64,000 nucleotides of DNA from assembly GCF_009696575.1 (NCBI RefSeq), contig NZ_VULQ01000003.1, positions 1 to 64,000 of the forward strand, written 5' to 3'. Origin of the DNA: Anaerococcus porci. Lineage in GTDB: Bacteria > Bacillota > Clostridia > Tissierellales > Peptoniphilaceae. The position numbers and the translations under genes were made by a program. The notes under the pieces were generated by a model, which ran no database searches, was not told where the DNA came from, and was given only the letters and a program-made list of their open reading frames with translations. Shown here piece after piece: positions 17,137 to 26,002 of this stretch (position 1 is the stretch's first letter; every line of letters begins with the position of its first letter).

Positions 17137-18294
17137 TTAGTCTATTTTTTCATATTCTTCAACTATTTTTTCAAATAGTCCACTTCTTTCGTCTTTTTTG
17201 ATTTCTGCAAAGTGTTCAATGGCCTTTTCTATGCCATTTTCTTTGATATAATCTTGTATTTCTAATGCTTTTTCATCTTCTTTGTTGTCATATTTGAATG
17301 CATAGGCTATGGCTTTAGCAAGATAATCATATTCTAGATTATTGTCATAGGCTGATATTGCAGGACTTACTAGCCTATCTGTTTTACCTAGCTTTCTTTG
17401 TGGATCTCTTGCAACTCTAGCTACTTCATCATGGCTTGCTGTCTTTAGAAATCTATTTAATTTTGATTCTTTGAATTTATCTAACTCTACTTTATCAAAT
17501 CCATATTTTTTGATTAGTACTTTTGATGATTCTTCCATTAGTTTTTTAACATCCGAAAGAATTTCTTCATCTCCGAAGGCCTCATCCATCATTGTGTAGC
17601 CTTTATAGTAACCAAAGTAGGATGTTGCTGCATGAACTCCGTTTACTAGGAAGAGTTTTCTTTCTAGTTCTTCGTCTATGTTTTGGGTGTATTCAGCATC
17701 TTTTATTGGTTTTGTTGTTGAATCTTTTAGTTTTGTTTGTTCAATTACTGCTTCGAAGTCGTCTGAAATTTCTACTACTGACCTTCCATCTACTGTTTTA
17801 TTTTGTACAATTCTGTCTGTTACTGTGTTTGGGAAAGTTGCAAGGCTATCTACTTCTTCTTCTGTTAGACTTGTGTTTTGTAGTAGGTGTCCTTTTAAGA
17901 TATCACTTGCTCTGAAGGCATTTTCAAAGGCCATTATGTCTACTTTTGGTGTAGATGGGTCTTTTTTTTCAAGGCCTTTTGCTATAATCTTTGATGTTGA
18001 GTCTAGGTTTTCTACTCTTACTGAGGTTGTTATGATATCAGCTTTTGTAATTGCTTCATAGATTTTTTCAAGATCTTCATCTTTACTTGAGCATAGGGCT
18101 GATACATTTTCAAGTTTTATAGCTTTATTTTCATGATCCATTAGTTCTAGACCTACATATCCATCTTCATTGATTTGGTCTACTATTTTGTCAAATACAT
18201 CTACAAATATGAGTTTGTAACCTGAGTCGTGAATTATTTTTCCAAGTAGCCCACGACCTATGGCCCCTGCTCCAAATTGAATTGCTGTCTTCAT
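17137..18294 (-). CDS. mtlD: Mannitol-1-phosphate 5-dehydrogenase
   Basis: This 385-residue enzyme oxidises mannitol-1-phosphate to fructose-6-phosphate with NAD. It has an N-terminal Rossmann motif (QFGAGAIGRGLLG), the FENAFRAS segment, and the polyol dehydrogenase signature region KLFLVNGVHAATSYFGYYKG with the catalytic Lys-type region nearby. The length fits MtlD (about 380-385). It begins two bases after the mtlA stop codon, so transport and oxidation of mannitol are translationally coupled. No mtlR activator or separate mtlF is present; the transporter has its own EIIA domain. Confidence 0.96.
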   Translation of the reverse strand: MKTAIQFGAGAIGRGLLGKIIHDSGYKLIFVDVFDKIVDQINEDGYVGLELMDHENKAIKLENVSALCSSKDEDLEKIYEAITKADIITTSVRVENLDSTSKIIAKGLEKKDPSTPKVDIMAFENAFRASDILKGHLLQNTSLTEEEVDSLATFPNTVTDRIVQNKTVDGRSVVEISDDFEAVIEQTKLKDSTTKPIKDAEYTQNIDEELERKLFLVNGVHAATSYFGYYKGYTMMDEAFGDEEILSDVKKLMEESSKVLIKKYGFDKVELDKFKESKLNRFLKTASHDEVARVARDPQRKLGKTDRLVSPAISAYDNNLEYDYLAKAIAYAFKYDNKEDEKALEIQDYIKENGIEKAIEHFAEIKKDERSGLFEKIVEEYEKID

Positions 18295-18296
18295 AT

Positions 18297-20204
18297 TTAT
18301 TCTTCCTCTCTTGTTAAGATTTCATATATCTCATCTTTATTGGAGTTTTCTACTAAGGAATTTACTATCTCTTCTGTGTTGATATTATTTGCGACATTAG
18401 CAAGAATTCCTATATGATCATCACCTTTTCCAGCTATTCCTACTATTAGTTTTACTAATTCTCCGTCCCAGTCTACTCCATTTTTACTTGTTATTACTAC
18501 AAGACCTGATTTTTTTATCTCTTTTTTAGTTTCATTTGTTCCATGTGGAATGGCAAGACCTATGCCAAAGTGGGTAGGGGCTTCTTTTTCTCTTTGAAGC
18601 ATACCAGCTTCATAACCCTTATCTACATAGCCTGATTTTTCCAATAATTCTTGAACTCTTTTAATGGCTTCTTCTTTATTTTCAAATGTTTCATCTAAAA
18701 TTATATTATCCTTTAATAAGATAGTATTTTTCTTTTCTTCTTTCAAGTCAGCTATTTTTTGAGTTTCTTCTTTTACTTCTTCTTTGTTCTCAACTTTTGC
18801 TGTACTTTTTGCTTCTTTAAGCCTTTCTACAACTTGATCATATTCTGGAGCTTGCATGAAGTTATTTACTGAAACATGTATTGCATTTGGAACGATTTGT
18901 TTTGCACGCTCTGTAAGATCTTTATGGGTTACTACAAGGTCTACATCTTTTGGAAGATTGGCTATAGCTACATTTGTTATATCTATTCCTTCTAATAATC
19001 CTGCTTCTTTTAGTTTTTTCTTTAAGATGCTTGCTCCCATGGCTGATGAACCCATTCCTGCATCACAAGCAAATCTTATCTTTGAAATGTTAGCAAATGA
19101 CTTTTCTTCGTTTACTATTGCTGTTTCTTTTCCAGATTTATTAGCTTTTACATCTCCCTCTGCCTCATCTAAACTTTTTGAGCTTTTAGAAGTTCTTAAT
19201 ATTACTGAACCTATAGCAAAAGAAATGACTGTTGCAACTAGAAATCCTAGGATTGTTGCAAGGTAGGAGCCTTTTGGAGTCATAGCAAGCCAAGCTAGAA
19301 AACTTCCTGGTGATGGGCTTGCTACAAGTCCACCATTAAGGAGTTCAAGAGTAAAGGTACCTGAAGCTCCTCCCACTATTGTTGCAAGGATTAGTTTTGG
19401 ATTCATAAGGATATATGGGAAATATATCTCATGGATTCCACCGAAAACTTGAATTATAGCTGCACCTGCCGCTGATGATTTTTCTCTTTTATTACCAAAG
19501 ATAGAATAAGCAAGAAGAACTCCTAGTCCTGGTCCTGGATTTGATTCAATCATAAATAGGATTGATTTTCCAGTATCTGCAGCTTGTTCTAATCCTATTG
19601 GTGTAAAAATACCATGATTTATGGCGTTATTTAAAAATAGGATTTTTGCTGGTTCTATAAAGATGTGAACTAAAGGCAAAAGTGATCTTTCTAATAAGAA
19701 ATTTATTCCAGCTGCAAGTAAGCCAGTTAGACCTGATATAAGAGGTGCTACAATTACATATGATAAAAGGGCTAAGCCTAAGGCTAAAAATCCTGCAGAG
19801 AAATTGTTTACAAGCATCTCAAAGCCTTCTGGAACATGTCCTTCATAAGCATCTTGAAGCTTTTTAAGTAGCCATCCTCCCAAAGGTCCTAAAAGCATGG
19901 CAGCAACCAGCATTTTTTCTTCTCCTGCTGCAGCTATTGCTCCCATTAAAGCTACTACCCCTACTACTCCACCCATTTTAGGATTAATAAGGTTTCCACC
20001 TGTATAGGCTATAAGTGCTGGTATAGCATATCTTAGAAGTGGATCTACTATCTTGTTGAAATTTTCATTTGGTAGCCATCCTGCTGGTATGAATAAGGCC
20101 GCCATAAATCCCCAAGCAATAAGTGCCGCTATATTTGGCATTACCATGCTTGAAAGGAATGATCCAAAGTTTTGGACTCTAGATCTTATACTTTTTTCTG
20201 TCAT
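18297..20204 (-). CDS. mtlA: PTS mannitol transporter, fused EIICBA
   Basis: This 635-residue protein has a membrane EIIC domain (about 10-345), EIIB with the active Cys C380 in ACDAGMGSSAMG, a charged linker (about 465-490), and EIIA with the active His H554 in IPHGT. It imports mannitol as mannitol-1-phosphate, the substrate of the mtlD product encoded next. The complete C-B-A fusion resembles E. coli MtlA in layout. Its EIIA domain is almost the same as that of the other PTS protein at 13097-14953, far closer than the EIIC domains, which suggests gene conversion or domain exchange. Confidence 0.95.
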   Translation of the reverse strand: MTEKSIRSRVQNFGSFLSSMVMPNIAALIAWGFMAALFIPAGWLPNENFNKIVDPLLRYAIPALIAYTGGNLINPKMGGVVGVVALMGAIAAAGEEKMLVAAMLLGPLGGWLLKKLQDAYEGHVPEGFEMLVNNFSAGFLALGLALLSYVIVAPLISGLTGLLAAGINFLLERSLLPLVHIFIEPAKILFLNNAINHGIFTPIGLEQAADTGKSILFMIESNPGPGLGVLLAYSIFGNKREKSSAAGAAIIQVFGGIHEIYFPYILMNPKLILATIVGGASGTFTLELLNGGLVASPSPGSFLAWLAMTPKGSYLATILGFLVATVISFAIGSVILRTSKSSKSLDEAEGDVKANKSGKETAIVNEEKSFANISKIRFACDAGMGSSAMGASILKKKLKEAGLLEGIDITNVAIANLPKDVDLVVTHKDLTERAKQIVPNAIHVSVNNFMQAPEYDQVVERLKEAKSTAKVENKEEVKEETQKIADLKEEKKNTILLKDNIILDETFENKEEAIKRVQELLEKSGYVDKGYEAGMLQREKEAPTHFGIGLAIPHGTNETKKEIKKSGLVVITSKNGVDWDGELVKLIVGIAGKGDDHIGILANVANNINTEEIVNSLVENSNKDEIYEILTREEE

Positions 20205-20264
20205 AGTCTCCTCCTTTATTTATTTATTATAATTATACCCAATAAATAAATTAATAACTTAAAA

Positions 20265-20292
20265 AAAAAACCTGCCTATAGGCAGGTTTTTT
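20265..20292 (-). terminator. Terminator after the rubrerythrin gene
   Basis: AAAACCTGCC and GGCAGGTTTT form a stem with a TATA loop, with a ten-base A-run on one side and a T-run on the other. It separates rubrerythrin from the mtlA promoter. Confidence 0.92.
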
Positions 20293-20333
20293 AATGAAAG
20301 ATTCTAATTTTTATTCTTTAAATTCTTTATTAA

Positions 20334-20927
20334 TTAATAATTAAAGTTTGCAACCTCAAAGAAATCTTGTGGATGTTTACAAGCAGGACAAATCTTAGGT
20401 GCTTTTTTACCTTCGTAAAGGTATCCACAGTTCCAACATTTCCAAATTACTTTTTCTTCTTTTTCAAATACTGTTCCATTTTCAATATTATCATGAAGTT
20501 TTTGATATCTATCTCTATGAGCTGCTTCTACTTTAGCAATATGTTCCCAGCTTCTTGCTATTTCATCAAATCCTTCTTCTCTTGCAATTTTTGCAAATGA
20601 TGGATACATATCTTCAGCTTCTTCGTTTTCTCCATCGATTGCACCTTGAAGATTTGTTAATGTATCATGGTATACAACTGGAAATGCTGTATAATCTGGG
20701 TTTAATTCGATTGCATCAAGTTTAAATTCTTCTTTAAGATATTTATAAAATTGTTTAGCATGAACTTGTTCGTTTCTTGCTGTTTCCTCAAAGATTTGTT
20801 GAATTTGAACATATCCTTCTTTTTTAGCGATTTTTGCAGCAATTGTATATCTCATTGTTGCTTGTGATTCACCAGCAAATGATGTAATTAAGTTACTTGC
20901 TGTCTTTGTTCCTTTTAATGATGTCAT
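20334..20927 (-). CDS. rbr: Rubrerythrin
   Basis: This 197-residue cytoplasmic iron protein reduces hydrogen peroxide in anaerobes. The N-terminal ferritin-like domain (about 1-145) contains the di-iron ligands in GESQATMRY, ETARNEQVHAKQF, ENEEAEDMYPSF and HIAKVEAAHRDRY. The C-terminal rubredoxin domain has two Cys pairs in CWNCGY and CPACKHPQ, which bind one iron. The length is typical. It is monocistronic with its own terminator. A Fur/PerR-like palindrome lies about 120 bases upstream, so control by metal or peroxide is likely. Confidence 0.97.
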   Translation of the reverse strand: MTSLKGTKTASNLITSFAGESQATMRYTIAAKIAKKEGYVQIQQIFEETARNEQVHAKQFYKYLKEEFKLDAIELNPDYTAFPVVYHDTLTNLQGAIDGENEEAEDMYPSFAKIAREEGFDEIARSWEHIAKVEAAHRDRYQKLHDNIENGTVFEKEEKVIWKCWNCGYLYEGKKAPKICPACKHPQDFFEVANFNY

Positions 20928-21046
20928 TATATGTACTTCCTTTCTCTTGCGTTACTCAAATACATGTTCTTGTCATCTCTACATTAATTACTATATACCT
21001 TTCTTTAAAAATGTCAATAATGATTCTAAAGTTTTAATCATTCTAA

Positions 21047-21071
21047 AATAATGAAAATTATTATCATTATC
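21047..21071. promoter_or_regulatory. Fur/PerR-like box between rubrerythrin and pgi
   Basis: The minus strand reads GATAATGATAATAATTTTC followed by ATTATT, close to the GATAATGATAATCATTATC Fur consensus; the plus strand contains the palindrome AATAAT-GAAA-ATTATT. It lies in the 215-base gap between the divergent rubrerythrin and pgi genes. Which Fur-family regulator binds is not known. Confidence 0.55.
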
Positions 21072-21142
21072 AACAACCTTTTCCTTTATTTTTTTTATAA
21101 TTGCTCATATTTTGGGTATAAATAAAAAAAGGAGGATTTGTA

Positions 21143-22417
21143 ATGAATATAGATTTTACTAATGTTGACCTTACAGGTCTTGACTCTTACAAAGACAAAA
21201 GTCTCGATGCATTCAAAACTTTAATCGAGAAAACAGGAGAAGGTAGTGACTTTTTAGGTTGGATTGATAGGCCAGTTGACCTAGATATGCAAGAATATGA
21301 AAGAATAAAAAAAGCTAGCAAGAAAATCCAAACTAATTCCGATGTACTTGTAACTATTGGTATAGGAGGATCTTACCTTGGAACAAAAGCTATAGATTAT
21401 GCTATGGCAGGCTATTTTAGAAGAGAAAATGGTACTCAATTAGTATATGCAGGACATCAACTATCTGGCGAATACCTCTATGACCTACTTGATTTTCTAA
21501 AAGAGAAAGAATTTTCTGTAAATGTCATTTCAAAGTCTGGTACTACGACAGAACCAGCTATCGCTTTTAGATTTTTAAAGGAAATGGCCGAAGAAAAATA
21601 TGGTAAGGAAGAAGCTAAAAATAGGATTTTTGTTACAACCGACAGACAAAAAGGAGCTTTAAAGGATTTAGCTACTAAAGAAGGTTATGAAACTTTTGTT
21701 GTACCTGATGATATAGGCGGAAGATTTTCAGTAATTTCGGCAGTAGGTCTTCTTCCTTTATGTGTAGCTGGAGTTGATATAGACAAATTTGTTGATGGTT
21801 TTAAAAATGGTCGCAAAAAATATACTATTAATTCATTCGAAGAAAATGATGCTATAAAATATGCAGCTATTAGAAATATGCTTTACGAAAATGGTAAGGA
21901 TATAGAAGTTTTAGTAAACTATGAACCTAAACTTAAGTATATTTCAGAATGGTGGAAACAATTATTTGCAGAAAGCGAAGGAAAAGATGGCAAGGGACTT
22001 TTCCCAGTATCTGTAAATAACACTACAGATCTTCACTCCCTAGGTCAAATGATCCAAGATGGCAAAAGAAATATATTTGAAACAGTTCTTAAGGTTCAAA
22101 AACCAGATAAGGATATTACAATTAAAGAGGATTCTGATAACCTAGATGGTCTAAATTATTTAGCAGGAAGAGACCTTTCTTATGTAAATGAAAAGGCCAT
22201 GGAAGGTACAATCTTAGCCCATATCAAGGGAAATGTTCCAAATATTCTTCTTACTATAGATGATGTATCTGAAGAAAGTTTGGGAGAACTTTTATACTTC
22301 TTTGAAGTAGTTGTTGGAGTAAGTGGCTATATGCTTGGAGTTAACCCATTTAACCAACCAGGTGTAGAAGAGTATAAAACCCAAATGTTCAAACTTTTAG
22401 GAAAACCAGGATATTAA
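21143..22417 (+). CDS. pgi: Glucose-6-phosphate isomerase
   Basis: This 424-residue glycolytic enzyme interconverts glucose-6-phosphate and fructose-6-phosphate. It has the signature segments VTIGIGGSYLGTKAIDYAMA, VISKSGTTTEPAIAFR, VPDDIGGRFSVISAVGLLP and FNQPGVEEYKTQMFKLLG, the last holding the conserved C-terminal Lys region. The length fits the short bacterial PGI class. A strong AAAGGAGGA ribosome-binding site precedes the ATG. It stands alone and is followed by a terminator. All amino-sugar and mannitol routes in the window that produce fructose-6-phosphate meet at this step. Confidence 0.97.
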   Translation: MNIDFTNVDLTGLDSYKDKSLDAFKTLIEKTGEGSDFLGWIDRPVDLDMQEYERIKKASKKIQTNSDVLVTIGIGGSYLGTKAIDYAMAGYFRRENGTQLVYAGHQLSGEYLYDLLDFLKEKEFSVNVISKSGTTTEPAIAFRFLKEMAEEKYGKEEAKNRIFVTTDRQKGALKDLATKEGYETFVVPDDIGGRFSVISAVGLLPLCVAGVDIDKFVDGFKNGRKKYTINSFEENDAIKYAAIRNMLYENGKDIEVLVNYEPKLKYISEWWKQLFAESEGKDGKGLFPVSVNNTTDLHSLGQMIQDGKRNIFETVLKVQKPDKDITIKEDSDNLDGLNYLAGRDLSYVNEKAMEGTILAHIKGNVPNILLTIDDVSEESLGELLYFFEVVVGVSGYMLGVNPFNQPGVEEYKTQMFKLLGKPGY

Positions 22418-22497
22418 ATAAAAAAATAAGACCTCAAAGACTCTTTGAATTAGAGATTAAATAAAAACTAAATTAGGAAGTCTTTAGGTGGCATGAT

Positions 22498-22531
22498 AAA
22501 AGGCTATGGGTTTATGATTCATAGCTTTTTT
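22498..22531 (+). terminator. Terminator downstream of pgi
   Basis: AAAAGGCTATG and CATAGCTTTTTT form a stem around a GGTTTATGATT loop followed by a T-run, about 80 bases after the pgi stop codon. Confidence 0.8.
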
Positions 22532-22620
22532 CTTTAGTTATATAATAATTAATATCTTCTAATTACTTGACTAATAGAGGAATGTATAGGAATATGTATA
22601 GAAAAGTGAAGGAGAAAAAC

Positions 22621-22849
22621 ATGAAAAATCAAGAATTAAAAAGACAAAGCTTTATAGAATATACCTAAGAAAAATCAAAAAATTAAAGACGTACTTTTAG
22701 ATATGGCTAAAGAACACTCATATGAAATTAAAGAAAGAGGAGACCTTGAAAGAAAAAATAATGATGCAAAAGATTTTCTAGATATACCAATTTGATCTTT
22801 AAAGAGAATGCTTAAAGAAGATTATGAACTTGGAAAGATAAATTCTTAA
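22621..22849 (+). pseudogene. Decayed DUF6900-like gene from a mobile element
   Basis: An ATG with a GGAG ribosome-binding site opens a short frame (MKNQELKRQSFIEY) that stops after 15 codons. A second frame continues with KNQKIKDVLLDMAKEHSYEI, then LERKNNDAKDFLDIPI, a TGA stop at 22793-22795 where Trp is expected, then SLKRMLKEDYELGKINS. The shape (helix, DFLDIPxW, then LKRMLKxxYELGK) resembles small DUF6900 proteins found on conjugative elements. One frameshift and one nonsense mutation make it a relic. The family match was made by eye. Confidence 0.6.
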
Positions 22850-22890
22850 ATAAATGAAAAAGGCCATGAACGAATCATAGCCTTGAATTA

Positions 22891-23679
22891 TTACATATCT
22901 TTTATAGAAGATTTTATATGTTCTCTTTCTTCGTTTGAAAGATTGTATTTATCAAAAAGCTGTTTATCAATTTCATTAATAGATTTTGTCCAGTCGATAT
23001 CTGACTCAGAAGTAAAATCTTGAAGTGGAACAAATCTATATACTATTTGAGTAGTGTTTTGAGATGATTTAACCAAAGTAACCATAAATCTCAAGAATTT
23101 ACTTTCTAAATATTTTTTAAGATTCTGTGCTTCTTCGATTGTTTCAAACTTTCCAATTGGTATTAATGAATCCGTACAGGCAGATTTTTTCTCGCCGATA
23201 TATGGTTGACCAATCACCTTTTTATCAGTATGAGGTGCTCCAGCAGATTTTGATATGAAAACTTTATATGAGTTAAAAATGTCAACATTCTTCTTTATTT
23301 TATCTTCTATGATATACCTTATTTCATTAGCTTTACACCTGAGTTCGCAAGCACCTTTGAACATATAAATTGATGCTACTTTTTCCACAACACTTTGTTT
23401 CCCAATAATTCCGAAGGCATTTCTTCCTTTAGTTATTTCAGTTAAAGGACGAAATTCTTCTTTTTTTACTTTTTTTAGGATGCTAAACTGATATTCGTCT
23501 GTAAGTATTACATCTATTCCTTTTATAAATAGTTCTCTTTTTTTATGAATACTATTGCCATTTGTATGCTTTATAAAATCTAATTCACCAATATGTTTAT
23601 TTGATGATATAAAATAGCAAATCCCCCCTTTAATTTCTACAGAATTAAAAATGTCATTAGTATCTTCAGTCAAGTCCAT
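22891..23679 (-). pseudogene. C-terminal fragment of an Eco57I-type restriction-modification enzyme
   Basis: The 262-residue frame begins abruptly in the middle of a domain: SVEIKGGICYFISSNKH matches the inner VDIKGGVCYF segment of Eco57I-like restriction-methylase proteins. It then runs through VFISKSAGAPH, GQPYIGEKKSACTDSLIPIG, FLRFMVTLVKSSQNTTQIVY and FVPLQDF, the target-recognition end of the family. The catalytic methylase motifs (NPPY) and the nuclease domain are absent, and the DNA upstream is not coding. It is most likely a truncated, inactive remnant next to other mobile-element debris. Production of a short stable protein cannot be ruled out because the frame itself is intact. Confidence 0.75.
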
Positions 23680-23763
23680 AATATTGTGTAAAATTTACTA
23701 GCACAATTTGTATAGTTATTCTATAATATTATACCAGTTTGTACAAACTAATTTTCACATTAA

Positions 23764-23961
23764 TGTGAAATCATTCCTAAAATTTGTAAGGAAGTACATG
23801 ATATTAAAGAACTTAATCCAGAAATAATTAGAACTTTTGTAGATGAAATTCATGTAGAACAATCAGAAAAAGTTCAAGGAACAAATCTTAAAAGACAACA
23901 ATTTGGTTTTATTGGAACTTCATCGGTAAAATCGACATATAAAAACCGGCATAAAGGTTAA
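23764..23961 (+). pseudogene. C-terminal fragment of a large serine recombinase (DUF4368 type)
   Basis: An open frame without a start reads ICKEVHDIKELNPEIIRTFV, then DEIHVEQSEKVQGTNLKRQQ and FGFIGTSS before a stop. This matches the C-terminal end of transposon serine recombinases, with the ELTPEIL...IVVHEAEKV...Y.FIG pattern. The recombinase catalytic domain is missing. It is evidence that a conjugative or mobilisable element was once inserted here. Confidence 0.7.
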
Positions 23962-24112
23962 TATCTTCATGCCGATTAAATTTAATGGAATTAATCCCTA
24001 ATTAAAATCCACAAATGGATCTTATTTTTACTTTCTTGTAAATAAAAGCATAAAAGGAAAAATTCATCTTTATATTAATTAAACACAAAATAAGAATAAA
24101 TATATAAAAATA

Positions 24113-24261
24113 GGACTGTTGCACAATGAATCAATCATTTAAAAATCATCACAAACTCCTCCACTATTATTTGACCTCCATAAGCGGCAGGCTATTATAA
24201 GTTGTCTATAAATAACTTGTAATGATATAACAATAGAAATTCATATTTTTGCAACAGCTCC
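24113..24261 (-). mobile_element. MITE-like repeat, copy 1 (inverted orientation)
   Basis: This ~149-base element has ends GGACTGTTGCACAAT and TTTTTGCAACAGCTCC, matching the inverted ends of four other copies. It contains the internal block ACAAACTCCTCCAC and encodes nothing. Its left and right halves are largely complementary, so the transcript would form a long hairpin. It ends two bases from the stop codon of the next leftward gene. Confidence 0.85.
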
Positions 24262-24262
24262 A

Positions 24263-24913
24263 TCACTTATTTTTGTCAGCATATTTCAAAGCACCACCTA
24301 AAATAGCATTAATGAAGTCTCTTGATTCGTAGATTTTATAGTAGCTTAGTTTCTTATCTAAGATAAGTTTAGCTGTATTCTCTTCTATAGTTTGGTTTTC
24401 ATTTGAAAGTTCTCTTACAAAACTTTTATGAAGATTTTTGTCTTTTGGGTTAAGGGTGTCAAATACATCTATGTAGCAAACATTTTTGACGTCAACTTCT
24501 ACTTCAAGTCCATCACTTACCTTTTTTATATCTTTTACTGAAACTTTGAGATTTGCATAATTTGCCTTTAAGAATTCTTTTTGTTCAGGCAATTCACTAG
24601 AATATGATTCAGATAAGACTTTGTTGATTTTACTAACCTTATCAAAATACTTCTCTTGAGCTTTTATATCTTGTTCTTTTATACTAAGTACGGCCTTATC
24701 AATAGACCTTTGAGGAGTATTATAGAATTTTTCATATAGGAAAAATGGAGATATAATAAGTATTCCAATGACTAAAAGCCTAATGATTCCATTTCTTTTA
24801 TTTTTCTTTTTTCTTATATTTTTTCTTTTGTTCCTATCATGTTTTTGATAGGGAGAAGTTTTTCTTTCTCTTGATTTTTCAGCGAAAATTTCACTTCTTT
24901 TTTTCTTAGCCAT
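24263..24913 (-). CDS. Unknown membrane-anchored protein with a highly basic N-terminus
   Basis: This 216-residue protein is not recognised. Residues 1-42 are extremely Lys/Arg-rich (KRSERKTSPYQKHDRNKRKN type), followed by one transmembrane helix (about 43-63) and an extracellular domain of about 150 residues. The outside domain has alternating helix and strand character with DIKKVSDGLEVEVDVKNV in the middle, resembling the small cystatin/NTF2-like domains of Gram-positive surface proteins; this is only a resemblance. The basic tail should stay inside. It is divergent from a polytopic membrane protein across 67 bases. A MITE copy lies directly at its 3' end. Confidence 0.7.
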   Translation of the reverse strand: MAKKKRSEIFAEKSRERKTSPYQKHDRNKRKNIRKKKNKRNGIIRLLVIGILIISPFFLYEKFYNTPQRSIDKAVLSIKEQDIKAQEKYFDKVSKINKVLSESYSSELPEQKEFLKANYANLKVSVKDIKKVSDGLEVEVDVKNVCYIDVFDTLNPKDKNLHKSFVRELSNENQTIEENTAKLILDKKLSYYKIYESRDFINAILGGALKYADKNK

Positions 24914-24980
24914 GATTTATCCTTTTAACAAATAATTTTCTTTTAAATCCCTATTATTATATAATTAAAGTGGTGATACT

Positions 24981-25859
24981 ATGAAAAAACAAAAATTAAT
25001 AATAGCAGATATATTGGCTCTTATTTTAAGCCTTATCATGATATATTTACCCTTATTTACAAATAAAGAAACTTTTTCCTGGATATATTATTCATATATT
25101 ACGGCTTATTTTGCATCCATTTTTTCAAATACTAAGGATAGAAAGGTCCTATTCTTTTTCATTCCTCTTATATCTTTAAGTTTTATAAGAGCTTATATAA
25201 TAGGATTTGACCCTACTAAGCCTAGAATTTTACTTAATAATTTATCTGAAATAATTGCATCTAATTACAAAATAATATTGCATATATTTATATTATATCT
25301 AGTAGAAAGGATTTTAACAAAAGTATTTGGAGCCTACTTTACAAAAATATGTGGGATAATATTATTTATCCTTTATTTACTATGCTTTAATACATCTTAT
25401 CTTAAAGGTTTAAGTCCTTTCAATAAATATATGTTTTTTGGCTTTATATACTTTATCTTTGCAAGAATTAACCCTTCAAAAAAGATAAACCCTTATCTTT
25501 ACATAATAGCTTTTCTTATCTTTATAATTGAAATTTTTATTATAGATAAGACTAAGATTTTTATAGGATTTTCTATAGGTTTTCTACTCTTAACCTATCT
25601 TATTTTAAAGGCTGATATATATGAGATAGGCTTTGAAAAGTACTTTTTAAATTCCCTTTTGTATCTTTTTGTACTTATTAAATTTCTTTTAGAAAATCTT
25701 TTATATCTTTCTAATTTAAACCTATATATTTCAGCTACTATAATTTCATTTTTTATAAGCATAATTTTTTACCAATTTAGGATAAAGATTTTTGACTATC
25801 TTTTCTTGGGAGTTCACAAAGATAATGCTAAAATAATAAAAAGTAAAAAAAGAGCCTAG
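24981..25859 (+). CDS. Polytopic membrane protein of unknown function
   Basis: This 292-residue protein consists mostly of hydrophobic segments, about nine predicted membrane helices, with short charged loops and a basic C-terminal tail ending KIIKSKKRA. No transporter signature, catalytic motif or named domain is visible. The start has a weak GGTG ribosome-binding site. It is divergently arranged with the basic-tail membrane protein at 24263-24913 and may share a promoter region with it. I do not recognise the family. Confidence 0.7.
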   Translation: MKKQKLIIADILALILSLIMIYLPLFTNKETFSWIYYSYITAYFASIFSNTKDRKVLFFFIPLISLSFIRAYIIGFDPTKPRILLNNLSEIIASNYKIILHIFILYLVERILTKVFGAYFTKICGIILFILYLLCFNTSYLKGLSPFNKYMFFGFIYFIFARINPSKKINPYLYIIAFLIFIIEIFIIDKTKIFIGFSIGFLLLTYLILKADIYEIGFEKYFLNSLLYLFVLIKFLLENLLYLSNLNLYISATIISFFISIIFYQFRIKIFDYLFLGVHKDNAKIIKSKKRA

Positions 25860-26002
25860 TTATTGAATCTTAATTTAGATTTTAAAAAAATTATTCGAAA
25901 AAGTATAAAGCTATAAGTATAATCTATGGACTTTTAATGTGCTATTAATTTTTAAATAAATAGCATAAAAGCTTTAATATAATTTAAAAATTGGGGGATA
26001 TT

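Noticed and set aside
17592-18061. Hydrophobic open frames opposite mtlD
   Set aside because: They are shadows of the Glu/Lys-rich mtlD codons; mtlD has complete family motifs and coupling with mtlA.
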